64,000 nucleotides of DNA from NCBI RefSeq assembly GCF_004114915.1, contig NZ_CP022219.1, forward strand, positions 4,742,501 through 4,806,500, written 5' to 3'. A model generated the notes under the pieces. The model had not been told where the DNA came from and searched no databases. It was given only the letters and a program-made list of their open reading frames with translations. The position numbers and the translations under genes were made by a program. Below, in pieces: positions 1 through 8,362 of the stretch (the first letter of the stretch is position 1; each line of letters starts with the position of its first letter). The DNA is from Bradyrhizobium guangxiense (GTDB lineage: Bacteria; Pseudomonadota; Alphaproteobacteria; Rhizobiales; Xanthobacteraceae).

Positions 1-186
1 GAGCACTACGAGATCTCCCGCTATGGCACCTTGCGCACCTGGGCCGAAGAGCTTGGCATGCAGGACGCCGCAAGGCTGCTGCAGGAGACGCTGGACGAGG
101 AAGAGGCGACGGACCATACGCTGACCGAGCTCGCCACCTCGGTGATCAACCTCGAGGCGGAAGAAGAATACCGCGCCGCGGCCTGA
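1..186 (+). CDS. DUF892 (YciE/YciF) ferritin-like protein, 3' end only
   Basis: The reading frame is open from the first base and ends at TGA, giving the last 61 residues of a protein. The helical, Glu-rich tail with EHYEISRYGTL, WAEELGM, LLQETLDEEEATDH and a final LA-x-x-x-IN segment is typical of the DUF892/YciF ferritin-like family, four-helix di-iron proteins linked to general stress responses in rhizobia. Glu and His residues of the motif sit where the family places metal ligands. The start lies outside the window, so domain architecture and operon context cannot be judged. Confidence 0.85.
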   Translation, partial: EHYEISRYGTLRTWAEELGMQDAARLLQETLDEEEATDHTLTELATSVINLEAEEEYRAAA

Positions 187-334
187 CCTGCCCCGGACGA
201 TCACGGAACGCCGCGGCCCATGCCGCGGCGTTTGTTTTCGATCGCACGACAGCGCATGGCACGTCGGCGCCACCGCACTGGATTTCCCGGGAACCAGCCC
301 CATATGCAGGCTTTCCCACCCCAGAGCCCGCATC

Positions 335-718
335 ATGCAACCCAAAAATCCCCTCGACTGGATGCTGTCCGAAGCCCTGGACTCGCTGACCCGCGCCGAC
401 CGGCTGCGGCAGCAGTTCGGCCGGCAGGAAGCCTGCTGGGAGCCGCCGATCGACGTGCTCGAAACCGAGCACGAGCTCCTGATCTTGGTGGCGCTTCCCG
501 GCGTCAATCCGGACAATGTCGAGACGGTCATCCATGACGGCGTCCTCGTCATCTCGGGCCGGCGCACCCTTCCGCCGGAGCTCCGCAACGCCCGCATCCA
601 CCGGCTCGAGCTGCCGCAGGGGCGGTTTGAGCGCCGCATTGCATTGCCCCTTGGCCGCTACGCCATCAGCCGCTTCGTGATGGACGGCTGCGTCGCACTG
701 CGCCTCGCCAAATCCTGA
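335..718 (+). CDS. Hsp20/alpha-crystallin small heat-shock protein
   Basis: This 127-residue protein has the small heat-shock layout: a short N-terminal arm (to about residue 35), then an alpha-crystallin beta-sandwich with PPIDVLETEHELLILVALPGV and a later DGVLVISGRR strand pair. The C-terminal I-x-I tail expected in many Hsp20s is not obvious. Small heat-shock proteins hold unfolding proteins in a refoldable state without ATP. It ends 8 bases before a Lon protease gene on the same strand, so the two are probably cotranscribed as a holdase-protease unit for heat or envelope stress. Confidence 0.9.
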   Translation: MQPKNPLDWMLSEALDSLTRADRLRQQFGRQEACWEPPIDVLETEHELLILVALPGVNPDNVETVIHDGVLVISGRRTLPPELRNARIHRLELPQGRFERRIALPLGRYAISRFVMDGCVALRLAKS

Positions 719-726
719 GGTCGATC

Positions 727-3123
727 ATGGCCACCGAACAGATGAACAACAACACGCAGAACAATTCCCAGAACGGCTCCGACGTGAAGATCCCCGACGA
801 CGCGCTGATCATCGTCCCCGTGCGCGAGATGGTGCTGTTTCCCGGCGCCATCGCGCCGATCACGATCGGCCGCGCGAAGTCCATCGCCGCCGCGCAGCAG
901 GCCCTGCGCGAGCAGCGGCCGATCGGCGTCGTGCTGCAACGTAGCCCCGAAACCGAGGAGCCCGGGGCGGACGATCTCTACCGGGTCGCGACCATCGCCA
1001 ACATCGTGCGCTACATCACCGCGCCCGACGGCACCCACCACATCGTCTGCCAGGGCGTGCAGCGCGCGCGCATCCTCGACTTCCTGCCGGGGACGCCGTT
1101 CCCGGCTGCCCGCATCCAGCAGATTCCCGAGCCCACCACGACTTCGCCCGAGATCGAGGCGCGCGCGCTGAACCTGCAGCGCCAGGCCATCGAGGCGATC
1201 GAGCTGCTGCCGCAGGCGCCGCCCGAGTTGGTGGCAATGTTCCAGGGCACCAGTGCGCCCGGCGCGCTGGCCGATCTGGCGACCTCGTTCATGGACATCA
1301 AGCCGCAGGACAAGCAGGAGGTGCTGGAAACCATCGACCTCGCCTTGCGCGTCGAGAAGGTGTCCAAGCACCTGGCCGAGCGGCTGGAGGTGCTGCGCAT
1401 CTCCAACGAAATCGGCCAGAAGACCAAGGCCTCCTTCGACGAGCGCCAGCGCGAGGCGATCCTGCGCGAGCAGATGGCGACCATCCAGCGCCAACTCGGC
1501 GAAGGCGACGGCAAGGCCGCCGAGGTCGCCGAGCTGACCGCTGCCATCGCCAAGGCCAACATGCCGCCCGAGGCGGACGCGCACGCCAAGAAGGAGCTGC
1601 GCCGCTACGAGCGCATGCCGGAGGCCGCCGGCGAGGCCGGTATGGTCCGCACCTATCTCGACTGGCTGATCGAGCTGCCCTGGGCGCTGCCCGCGGAGAA
1701 GCCGATCGACATCAAGGAGGCGCGCGCCATCCTGGATGCCGACCATTTTGGCCTGGAGAAGATCAAGAGTCGGATCATCGAATATCTGGCGGTGCGCAAG
1801 CTCGCCCCGCAGGGCAAGGCGCCGATCCTGTGCTTCGTCGGTCCGCCCGGCGTCGGCAAGACCTCGCTCGGCCAATCCATCGCACGCGCGATGGATCGCC
1901 CCTTCGTGCGCGTCAGCTTGGGTGGCGTGCATGACGAGGCCGAGATCCGCGGCCACCGGCGGACCTATATCGGCGCGCTGCCGGGCAACATCATCCAGGG
2001 CATCAAGAAGGCCGGCGCGAGGAACTGCGTCATGATGCTGGACGAGATCGACAAGATGGGCCGTGGCGTCCAGGGCGATCCATCGGCGGCCATGCTGGAG
2101 GGGCTGGACCCCGAGCAGAACGGGACGTTCCGGGACAATTACCTCGGCGTGCCCTTTGATCTGTCGCGCGTGGTGTTCATCGCGACCGCCAACATGCTGG
2201 ACCAGATCCCGGGTCCGCTGCTCGACCGCATGGAGCTGATCAGCCTCGCCGGTTACACCGAGGACGAGAAGCTGGAGATCGCGCGGCGCTATCTGGTGCG
2301 GCGGCAGCTCGAGGCCAACGGCCTTTCGGCCGAGCAGGCCGAGATCGAGCCTGAGGCGCTCAAGCTGGTGGTCAAGGGTTACACCCGCGAGGCCGGCGTG
2401 CGGAACCTCGAGCGCGAGATCGGCAAGCTGTTCCGGCATGCCGCGGTGCAGGTCGCCGAGGGCACGGCCGCGAAGGTCGTGGTGACGGCGAAGGACATCG
2501 CGACCGTGCTCGGCCAGCCGCGCTTCGAAGGCGAGATCGCGCAGCGCACCAGCATTCCGGGCGTGGCCACCGGCCTTGCCTGGACGCCGGTCGGCGGCGA
2601 CATCCTGTTCATCGAGGCTTCAAAGGTGCCCGGCAAGGGCGGCATGATCCTGACCGGCCAGCTCGGCGACGTCATGCGCGAGAGCGTGCAGGCTGCGATG
2701 ACGCTGGTGAAGGGCCGAGCCTCCCAGCTCGGCATCGATCCGCAAGCGTTCGAGAAGAGCGACATCCACGTTCATGTGCCGGCGGGGGCCACCCCGAAGG
2801 ACGGGCCGAGCGCGGGGGTCGCGATGTTCACGGCGCTGACGTCCCTGCTCACCAATCGCACAGTGCGCAGCGACACCGCCATGACCGGCGAGATCTCGCT
2901 GCGCGGCCTGGTGCTCCCCGTAGGCGGCATCAAGGAGAAGGTGGTCGCGGCCGCGGCCGCGGGTCTAAAGCGGGTGATGCTGCCGGCGCGCAACAAGCGG
3001 GACTATGACGACATCCCGAAGAGCGCGCGGGACAACCTCGAATTCATCTGGCTGGAGCGCGTCGACGAAGCCATCGCCGCGGCGCTCGAGCCGGCTGAAG
3101 CCAAGGTCGAGGCGGCGGAGTGA
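727..3123 (+). CDS. lon: ATP-dependent Lon protease (second-type, Hsp20-linked)
   Basis: A 798-residue Lon: N-terminal substrate-binding domain starting near [16 protein letters not shown]+ module with Walker [10 protein letters not shown] and Walker [10 protein letters not shown], then the C-terminal protease domain. The Ser-Lys dyad is visible as PKDGPSAGV (Ser about 695) and PVGGIKEKV (Lys about 736). Lon degrades misfolded and short-lived regulatory proteins in the cytoplasm. An N-terminal Asn/Gln-rich stretch ([11 protein letters not shown]) precedes the domain. Bradyrhizobia normally carry a housekeeping lon elsewhere, so this copy, coupled to hsp20, is likely an additional stress Lon. 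That last point is inference. Confidence 0.95.
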   Translation: MATEQMNNNTQNNSQNGSDVKIPDDALIIVPVREMVLFPGAIAPITIGRAKSIAAAQQALREQRPIGVVLQRSPETEEPGADDLYRVATIANIVRYITAPDGTHHIVCQGVQRARILDFLPGTPFPAARIQQIPEPTTTSPEIEARALNLQRQAIEAIELLPQAPPELVAMFQGTSAPGALADLATSFMDIKPQDKQEVLETIDLALRVEKVSKHLAERLEVLRISNEIGQKTKASFDERQREAILREQMATIQRQLGEGDGKAAEVAELTAAIAKANMPPEADAHAKKELRRYERMPEAAGEAGMVRTYLDWLIELPWALPAEKPIDIKEARAILDADHFGLEKIKSRIIEYLAVRKLAPQGKAPILCFVGPPGVGKTSLGQSIARAMDRPFVRVSLGGVHDEAEIRGHRRTYIGALPGNIIQGIKKAGARNCVMMLDEIDKMGRGVQGDPSAAMLEGLDPEQNGTFRDNYLGVPFDLSRVVFIATANMLDQIPGPLLDRMELISLAGYTEDEKLEIARRYLVRRQLEANGLSAEQAEIEPEALKLVVKGYTREAGVRNLEREIGKLFRHAAVQVAEGTAAKVVVTAKDIATVLGQPRFEGEIAQRTSIPGVATGLAWTPVGGDILFIEASKVPGKGGMILTGQLGDVMRESVQAAMTLVKGRASQLGIDPQAFEKSDIHVHVPAGATPKDGPSAGVAMFTALTSLLTNRTVRSDTAMTGEISLRGLVLPVGGIKEKVVAAAAAGLKRVMLPARNKRDYDDIPKSARDNLEFIWLERVDEAIAAALEPAEAKVEAAE

Positions 3124-3128
3124 ATGCG

Positions 3129-3284
3129 ATGAAGAAACTGCTGGAAAAAGCGAAAAGATCGCGGAAGACGCAGCGGCTGCGCCAGTTGCTCGATCGCGCG
3201 ATCGACCGGGTTCGCGATGGGCTGGCGGCACCTGGGCCGCAGCTTCAACCCATTCCGATCCGGGTGAAGCGCCGCAAGGGTTGA
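3129..3284 (+). CDS. Small basic protein downstream of lon
   Basis: A 51-residue ORF begins 5 bases after the lon stop and ends before the bidirectional terminator. It is strongly basic (MKKLLEKAKRSRKTQRLRQLL at the start, IRVKRRKG at the end) with a central DRAIDRVRDGL amphipathic stretch. No family is recognised. Position between lon and a terminator suggests it is the last gene of the hsp20-lon transcript. Its size and composition would also fit a chance ORF, so confidence is moderate. Confidence 0.45.
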   Translation: MKKLLEKAKRSRKTQRLRQLLDRAIDRVRDGLAAPGPQLQPIPIRVKRRKG

Positions 3285-3321
3285 GCCCTCCGTCTCAGGC
3301 CCTCGCGGCTGCCCCAAACAA

Positions 3322-3349
3322 AAGGCCTCCTCCGATCCGAGGAGGCCTT
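3322..3349. terminator. Bidirectional hairpin terminator between lon and hup
   Basis: A perfect 11-bp inverted repeat (AAGGCCTCCTC / GAGGAGGCCTT) with a 6-base loop lies between the convergent lon transcript and the HU gene. It is GC-rich, with only short T tracts, and is well placed to end transcription from both sides. Confidence 0.75.
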
Positions 3350-3356
3350 CGCGTTG

Positions 3357-3659
3357 TTAGCCCACGGCGTCCTTGGCCGCCTTGACCGGGCGGGCGCGGA
3401 CGATCTTCCGGGCCGGCTTGGCCTTGAACATCATCTCTTCGCCCGTGAACGGGTTGGTACCCTTGCGCGCCTTGGTCGCGGGCTTCTTGATCACCACGAA
3501 CTTCGCGAAGCCCGGCACCAGGAACAGGCCGTTCTTCTTGAGCTCCTTGTGACCGACGTCGGTCAGCGTCTCCATGACGTTCTTGACGTCGCGCTTGGAA
3601 AGCTCTGTGGCGGTCGCAATCTTTTCGATCAACTGCGATTTGGACATTTGGGTGGCCAT
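3357..3659 (-). CDS. HU-family DNA-binding protein
   Basis: A 100-residue HU/IHF-fold protein. SKSQLIEKIA at the N-terminus, the beta-arm region GTNPFTGEEMMFKAKPARKIV and a basic tail are characteristic. Compared with classical 90-residue HU it has a C-terminal extension ending VKAAKDAVG. HU bends and compacts DNA. The start was set at the ATG giving MATQMSKSQ, since the upstream in-frame Met gives residues foreign to the family. Transcribed towards lon; monocistronic. Confidence 0.92.
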   Translation of the reverse strand: MATQMSKSQLIEKIATATELSKRDVKNVMETLTDVGHKELKKNGLFLVPGFAKFVVIKKPATKARKGTNPFTGEEMMFKAKPARKIVRARPVKAAKDAVG

Positions 3660-4003
3660 CGTGTCTCCTCTGATTCGTGACGGCTGCATATTAGACCAAC
3701 CGGCGAAGGCCTATAGCCTTCTGCACAGTTTTGTCGCGGTTTTACGGGCATTTTTGGCCCTCTGTGGCAAAAAACCCTACTTTTTAGCTGCTTCCCGAGC
3801 GGGAGAAGCTTCAGGCAGCGGATTTTGCCTTGTTTCAAAGGCCCGCACGACATCTTGCTAGAACTGATTCGCCGCTTTCGACAAGCGAAGACCGGCTTCT
3901 TTGTGAAAGGAGGCGCGTGTTTCACCCTGAAAAATAAGGGTCGGATCGCACCTCGCCTGTCTTCCTCCCCGTAAAAACAGGGAGAAAGTGAGGGGGTGAT
4001 CGG
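3660..4003. other. Intergenic region upstream of HU
   Basis: About 340 bases without a supported gene. The part next to HU is comparatively AT-rich and must hold the HU promoter (leftward). No convincing consensus boxes, repeats or RNA structure could be singled out. Confidence 0.5.
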
Positions 4004-5236
4004 CTAGACGCGCTCGATGATGATGGCCGGCGCCATGCCGCCGGCGGCGCACATGGTGACGAGGCCGCGCTTGAGGTCGCGCCGTTCGAGCTCGTCGAGC
4101 ACGGTGCCGATCAGGATGGAGCCGGTGGCGCCGATGGGATGACCGAGCGCGATCGAGCCGCCATTGACGTTGACCTTGGCGCGGTCGAGCTTGAGGTCGC
4201 GGATATATTTTTCCGCCACTACCGCGAACGCCTCGTTGATCTCGAACAGGTCGATGTCGTCGATGGCAAGGCCCGCCTTCGCCAGCACCTTGCGCGTCGC
4301 CGGCACCGGCGCGTTCAGCATCAGGGTCGGCGAGTCCCCCATGTTGGCCATCGCGACCACGCGGGCCCGGGCCTTGAGGCCGTGTGCCTTGGCGTAAGCT
4401 GGCGAGGCCAAGAGGATCGCGGCAGCGCCATCGACGACGCCGGACGAGTTGCCGGCGTGATGCACGAAGTCGATCTCGAGACCAGGATATTTCTGCAGGA
4501 TCAGGCCGCGATAGGTCGTGCCCTTGTCGTCGAGCGCGTAGTCGGCGATGGCCGGGAAGGCCGGTTTCAGGCTGCTGAGTCCCTCCATCGTGGTCTGCGG
4601 CCGCGGATATTCCTCGTGATCGAGCGCAAGGCTGCCGTCCTCGCGGTGGACCGGCACCAGGCTCTTCTTGAAATGCCCGTTCGCGATCGCATACGCGGCG
4701 CGCTTCTGGCTCTCCAGCCCGAGCGCGTCGACGTCCCTCCGCGTGATGCCCTCCATCGTCGCGATCGCATCTGCGCAGACGCCCTGATGCGACTGCGGAT
4801 GCCGCGCGCGCAGGTGCAGATTGCCGTTGTCCATCATCATCGGGCCGGAGCCGCGGCGTCCTTCCATCGACATCATCTCGCAGCCGCCGGCGATGACGAG
4901 GTCTTCGGCCCCTGCCATGATCGAGCTTGCCGCCATGCTGACGCTGGTGATGCCGCTCCCGCAGAAGCGGTCGAGCGTCACCGCGCTGGCGCGCACGTCG
5001 TAGCCGGCGTCGAGCGCCGACATCCGCCCGAGGTCGCCGCTTTGCGTTGCGACCTGCGCACTGCAGCCCCAGACGATGTCGTCGACGTCGGCGGTGTTGA
5101 TCCCGGTGCGGTCCGCGAGGGCGCGCAGCACGGTTGCCCCGAGCTGCTGGGGATGAATGCCCGAAAGCGCTCCCTTGCCGGCCTTGCCGACGCCCCGCGG
5201 GGTCCGGCAGGCATCGATGATCAGCGCGTCAGCCAT
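4004..5236 (-). CDS. Acetyl-CoA C-acyltransferase (thiolase)
   Basis: A 410-residue thiolase with all catalytic blocks: nucleophilic Cys in DRFCGSGITSV, the NEAFAVV block, the GGSIALGHPIGATG His block and the C-terminal CAAGGMAPA Cys block. It catalyses thiolytic cleavage of 3-ketoacyl-CoA or, in reverse, condensation of acyl-CoAs. Length and the FadA/PaaJ-like blocks favour beta-oxidation over PHB-type PhaA. No beta-oxidation partner is adjacent (a 3-hydroxyacyl-CoA dehydrogenase is 43 kb away), so the substrate is open. Confidence 0.93.
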   Translation of the reverse strand: MADALIIDACRTPRGVGKAGKGALSGIHPQQLGATVLRALADRTGINTADVDDIVWGCSAQVATQSGDLGRMSALDAGYDVRASAVTLDRFCGSGITSVSMAASSIMAGAEDLVIAGGCEMMSMEGRRGSGPMMMDNGNLHLRARHPQSHQGVCADAIATMEGITRRDVDALGLESQKRAAYAIANGHFKKSLVPVHREDGSLALDHEEYPRPQTTMEGLSSLKPAFPAIADYALDDKGTTYRGLILQKYPGLEIDFVHHAGNSSGVVDGAAAILLASPAYAKAHGLKARARVVAMANMGDSPTLMLNAPVPATRKVLAKAGLAIDDIDLFEINEAFAVVAEKYIRDLKLDRAKVNVNGGSIALGHPIGATGSILIGTVLDELERRDLKRGLVTMCAAGGMAPAIIIERV

Positions 5237-5365
5237 TGGCGTTGTCCTCTTGTTTATGGGTCTTGAGGACGGTTTTGAATAAGGGAGAGAATGGAGTCAA
5301 TGCGCGGCGCTACGCATCCTCTCCCGCCCCTCACTCAGATTTTCCGCTACGCGAAAGCCTCAGCG

Positions 5366-5495
5366 ACGTCATGGCCGGGCCTGTCCCGGCCATCCACGCC
5401 TTGCCTTACCATGGGCACGAAGAACGCGGATGCCCGGGCCTTCGCCTCGCCGAAGCGGCTTCGGCCGCGCAGGCGAGACAAGCCCGGGCATGACG
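5366..5495. repeat. Bradyrhizobial dispersed palindromic repeat
   Basis: The block contains a perfect 9-bp stem ATGGCCGGG / CCCGGCCAT with a 5-base loop (5371-5393), and ends in a related AAGCCCGGGCATGACGG segment. Sequences of this type are scattered through Bradyrhizobium intergenic regions. It lies between the thiolase and glycosidase genes and may act as a transcript 3' end. Confidence 0.6.
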
Positions 5496-5516
5496 GCCTC
5501 TCCACGAAGAAAGCAA

Positions 5517-6980
5517 TCACGCCCCCGCCGCGTTCCTCGCGATCACATTGCGGTAGAAGCTGGCGCTGAGTTTCGGCGTGCGCATCTGGGTGTCGAAATT
5601 GACGTGGTACAGCCCGAAACGTTTGTTCAGCCCGTACACCCACTCGAAATTGTCCATCAGGCTCCAGAGGAAATAGCCACGCACCGGCACGCCTTCCGCC
5701 GTGGCGCGCTGGAGCTGGGCGAGATAGTTGCGCAAATACATGATGCGATCGGTGTCGTAGATCTTGCCGTCCGGCGTGACGACGTCGTCGCCGGAAGCGC
5801 CGTTCTCGCTGATATAGATCGCATCCGTCTTCCAGATCTTTGCCGCCAGCTTCGGCACCCAGTAGATCGTCTCGGGCCCGACACGCAGCCAGTCCGAATT
5901 CATGCGCGGGAAGGATTTCGGGATCGGCAACGGCATGAAGCCCGGGCCCTGGTCGGATGCCACCACATAATTCTGCGGCGCGTAGATGTTGAGGCCCAGG
6001 AAATCGACCGGCGAAGAGATGATCTTCAGCTCCGCATCGGTGTATTTGGGCGCGTTGGGTCCGGCGAATTTCAGGAAGGCGTCGGTATAGCGGCCCGTCA
6101 TGATGACGTTGAGATAGCCGGCGTTCATCTCGCGTAACGCGATCTCGGCGGCGCGAACGTTTTCCGGCGTGTCGACCGCGGGCGCACAGGCATCGACATT
6201 CTCGGCCGGCCCGACCCTGGTGCCGCGCCGGCCGTGGGCGCGCACCGCCTGCACCGCGAGTCCGTGCGCCAGCGCGCTGTTGTGCCTGACCTGGTTGACC
6301 TCGGCTTGCGGCAACGTCATGCCCGGGGCGTCGATGCCGATCCCGTAGCCGAAATAGACGAAGCGGCCGCTCTCGTTCAGCGTGAACACGTTCCTGACGC
6401 GATCGGTCAGATGCTCGGCGACATAGGCGGCATAGTCACCGAAGATCTTGCAGGTCTCTCTGGAGCGCCAGCCGCCGAAGCGATCCTGGAGCGATTGCGG
6501 CAGATCCCAATGATACAACGTCAGCCACGGCTCGATGCCGTTCTTCAGGAGCTCGTCGACGAGACGGTTGTAGAAGTCGAGCCCCTTCGGGTTGGGCTTG
6601 CCGTCGCCGTCCGGAAACAGCCGCGGCCAGGCCACCGAGAAGCGGTAGGCCTTGCAGCCGAGCGCTTTGATGAGCGCGATGTCCTCCTTATAGCGGTGAT
6701 AGTGTTCATTGGCGCGGTCGCCAGTGGTGCCGTCCTCGATCTTGCCGGGGAGGCGCACGAACTTGTCCCAGATCGAGGCCCCTCGCCCATCCTCGTTGAC
6801 CGCGCCCTCGACCTGATAGGATGAGGTCGCCGTGCCCCAGACGAAGCCGGCCGGAAAGCCGCTTCCGCCGCGCGGCGGCGCTGGAGGCCTGGCTTCGGCT
6901 GCATCGCGCGAGCCGGTCAAGCCGGCCGCAGACAGCCCCGCCATTTTCGCGAACCGGCGACGCGAGACCTTGTCCGACAT
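5517..6980 (-). CDS. Exported glycoside hydrolase family 1 beta-glucosidase
   Basis: A 487-residue GH1 enzyme with an N-terminal Tat-type signal (SRRRFAKMAGLSAAGLTG), so it probably works in the periplasm. GH1 blocks are present: GFVWGTATSSYQVEGA near the start, YRFSVAWPRLFP, LYHWDLPQSLQ, the nucleophile block YISENGAS and the C-terminal DNFEWVYGLNKRFGL. The acid/base block reads TLNES instead of the canonical TxNEP; Glu is kept but Pro is replaced. It would hydrolyse beta-glucosides. A regulator or transporter is not adjacent. Confidence 0.92.
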   Translation of the reverse strand: MSDKVSRRRFAKMAGLSAAGLTGSRDAAEARPPAPPRGGSGFPAGFVWGTATSSYQVEGAVNEDGRGASIWDKFVRLPGKIEDGTTGDRANEHYHRYKEDIALIKALGCKAYRFSVAWPRLFPDGDGKPNPKGLDFYNRLVDELLKNGIEPWLTLYHWDLPQSLQDRFGGWRSRETCKIFGDYAAYVAEHLTDRVRNVFTLNESGRFVYFGYGIGIDAPGMTLPQAEVNQVRHNSALAHGLAVQAVRAHGRRGTRVGPAENVDACAPAVDTPENVRAAEIALREMNAGYLNVIMTGRYTDAFLKFAGPNAPKYTDAELKIISSPVDFLGLNIYAPQNYVVASDQGPGFMPLPIPKSFPRMNSDWLRVGPETIYWVPKLAAKIWKTDAIYISENGASGDDVVTPDGKIYDTDRIMYLRNYLAQLQRATAEGVPVRGYFLWSLMDNFEWVYGLNKRFGLYHVNFDTQMRTPKLSASFYRNVIARNAAGA

Positions 6981-7130
6981 TGATGCCCCTCAGCTTCCGA
7001 GCCGTTGCGGGGCACAATGGCGGGGCCGGAGCGGTTTGAGAAGCAAGCTTTGGGAAGAACCGGATGCAGAATCGAGCGGCCTGGGGCGCGACATAGGGAT
7101 GCGGGCCAGCCGACGCGCCGCCGGCATTGA

Positions 7131-7538
7131 TCAGCGCAAGCGCTTTGGCAGCCTTGGCAGCTTGCCGGGGTTGAACGCCGGGTGCTGCTCGGTTCGCTCA
7201 GATGCCAGCTGCGGTTGTTCGGTGAGAATGAGCGTTCCCTGGAGAATCATTCCCGGCACCTGTTGTGCCGTCGCGGTGTAAGTCGCGATCTTGCCGGGGC
7301 AGCTTCCCTCGATGTCCAAGGTGAGCTCGTCTTCCACGCCGAACACCGTTGCACGTCCGTCGGTATGGCGCTTGGTCGACACGGTGGCAGTGAAGCGATC
7401 TCCATTGACCTGACACGAGCCATGATACGTCATCAAGCTGTCGCGGCCCCAAATCTGTCCGTCAGCGACATGGACGATGCCGGTACCCTGGTCGAGCGGC
7501 GTCTTGTACCACGCCGCATATGTCCCGTCCTTCAGCAT
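7131..7538 (-). CDS. GrlR-family small regulatory-type protein
   Basis: The chosen start gives a 135-residue protein beginning MLKDGTYAAWYKTPL; upstream in-frame codons look noncoding. The sequence (TGIVHVADGQIWGRDS, YHGSCQVNGDRFTATV, ILQGTLIL) is a beta-rich barrel resembling the GrlR family, named for a negative regulator of type III secretion in enteropathogens. In rhizobia these copies are widespread and their role is unknown. The C-terminal 25 residues extend past the family core. Confidence 0.7.
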   Translation of the reverse strand: MLKDGTYAAWYKTPLDQGTGIVHVADGQIWGRDSLMTYHGSCQVNGDRFTATVSTKRHTDGRATVFGVEDELTLDIEGSCPGKIATYTATAQQVPGMILQGTLILTEQPQLASERTEQHPAFNPGKLPRLPKRLR

Positions 7539-7599
7539 GGGAGCAGTCTCCCTTGGCCATTCCCGCGCGATAATCCGCACGATTAGCGCTAAGGAACCG

Positions 7600-7767
7600 T
7601 TAATCTCGCGGCCCGTGCCAATCCGGCCTGTCCTTGCGCAGCTCGGCTTCAAGCTCCTCGACGATGCCGTGAAGCAGACACGCGGCAAGCGGATCCGTCA
7701 CCTCCCGTTCCAAACGCCTGTAACGCGCGATCCTGCATTCCTGCTCTCTCAATTGGCGCTCTGTCAT
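7600..7767 (-). CDS. Small hypothetical protein (55 aa)
   Basis: An ATG-to-TAA ORF of 55 codons encodes a charged, helical protein (TERQLREQECRIARYRRLE, then LLHGIVEELEAELRKD). The heptad-like spacing of Leu and Ile suggests a short coiled coil. It resembles small uncharacterised proteins common in Bradyrhizobium genomes. No function can be assigned. Confidence 0.55.
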   Translation of the reverse strand: MTERQLREQECRIARYRRLEREVTDPLAACLLHGIVEELEAELRKDRPDWHGPRD

Positions 7768-7912
7768 CACACGGGCCCTCCGACATATCGACGCGGAGAT
7801 CGCCGATCCGTTTCGTTAAACTTTTCTGATCATTTGCGATGGTTGCTGATCGGTAAAGACAATGCCGCGCGAACCCGGCGCCGGAGCCACATCATCCAAA
7901 GGAGTTCTCCCT

Positions 7913-8272
7913 TCAAGAGGACAGACGAAGCCAGATGTCCTTGCTCGCCAACGTCCCGCTCGGGGTGGCAATCTCCATGTCCACGACATGTAGAGAGCCG
8001 GGCTGGTCTCCATAGATGTACTTGAGGTGCCACATGCGGCCCAGGTCCGGCGAAATGACGAAGTCGTCCAGACCGTCGGTAATGGCCCTGATGGCCTCGC
8101 GATGCGTCAAAGGGGCGGACGACATTGCATCGATCAGGTTGGCGAGGCTCATGCCCTCGACGAGCATGAGCCGCGCAACCTCGTCACCATAGACATGCCG
8201 GAGCGCTGCAACGATAGCGGCGACGGCATCCGGATTTTTCAACGACACGGCAAAGCGAGCCTCCGGCAGCAT
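7913..8272 (-). CDS. Hypothetical protein (119 aa)
   Basis: No signal peptide or membrane segment is visible. The sequence (AVSLKNPDAVAAIVAALRHVYGDEVARLM; later ITDGLDDFVISPDLGRMWHLKYI) looks like a small alpha/beta cytoplasmic protein. Codon use agrees with neighbours, so it is likely real, but no family is recognised. It stands upstream of the small 55-residue ORF on the same strand. Confidence 0.5.
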   Translation of the reverse strand: MLPEARFAVSLKNPDAVAAIVAALRHVYGDEVARLMLVEGMSLANLIDAMSSAPLTHREAIRAITDGLDDFVISPDLGRMWHLKYIYGDQPGSLHVVDMEIATPSGTLASKDIWLRLSS

Positions 8273-8362
8273 GATGCCGGAAGCAGGATAATTTACGCAA
8301 GCGATCCGCCCGGAGACGGAGCGGAACTCCGCCCGAGCGCAGACGGTTGCGGCTTGACGCGC

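Noticed and set aside
658..2439. Long open frame antisense to lon
   Set aside because: It mirrors the GC-rich codon pattern of lon on the opposite strand; composition (Leu/Arg/His/Asp-rich, no domain) is that of a shadow frame.
3690..3860. Possible small gene upstream of HU
   Set aside because: Frames here lack ribosome sites and family resemblance; better explained as the HU promoter region.
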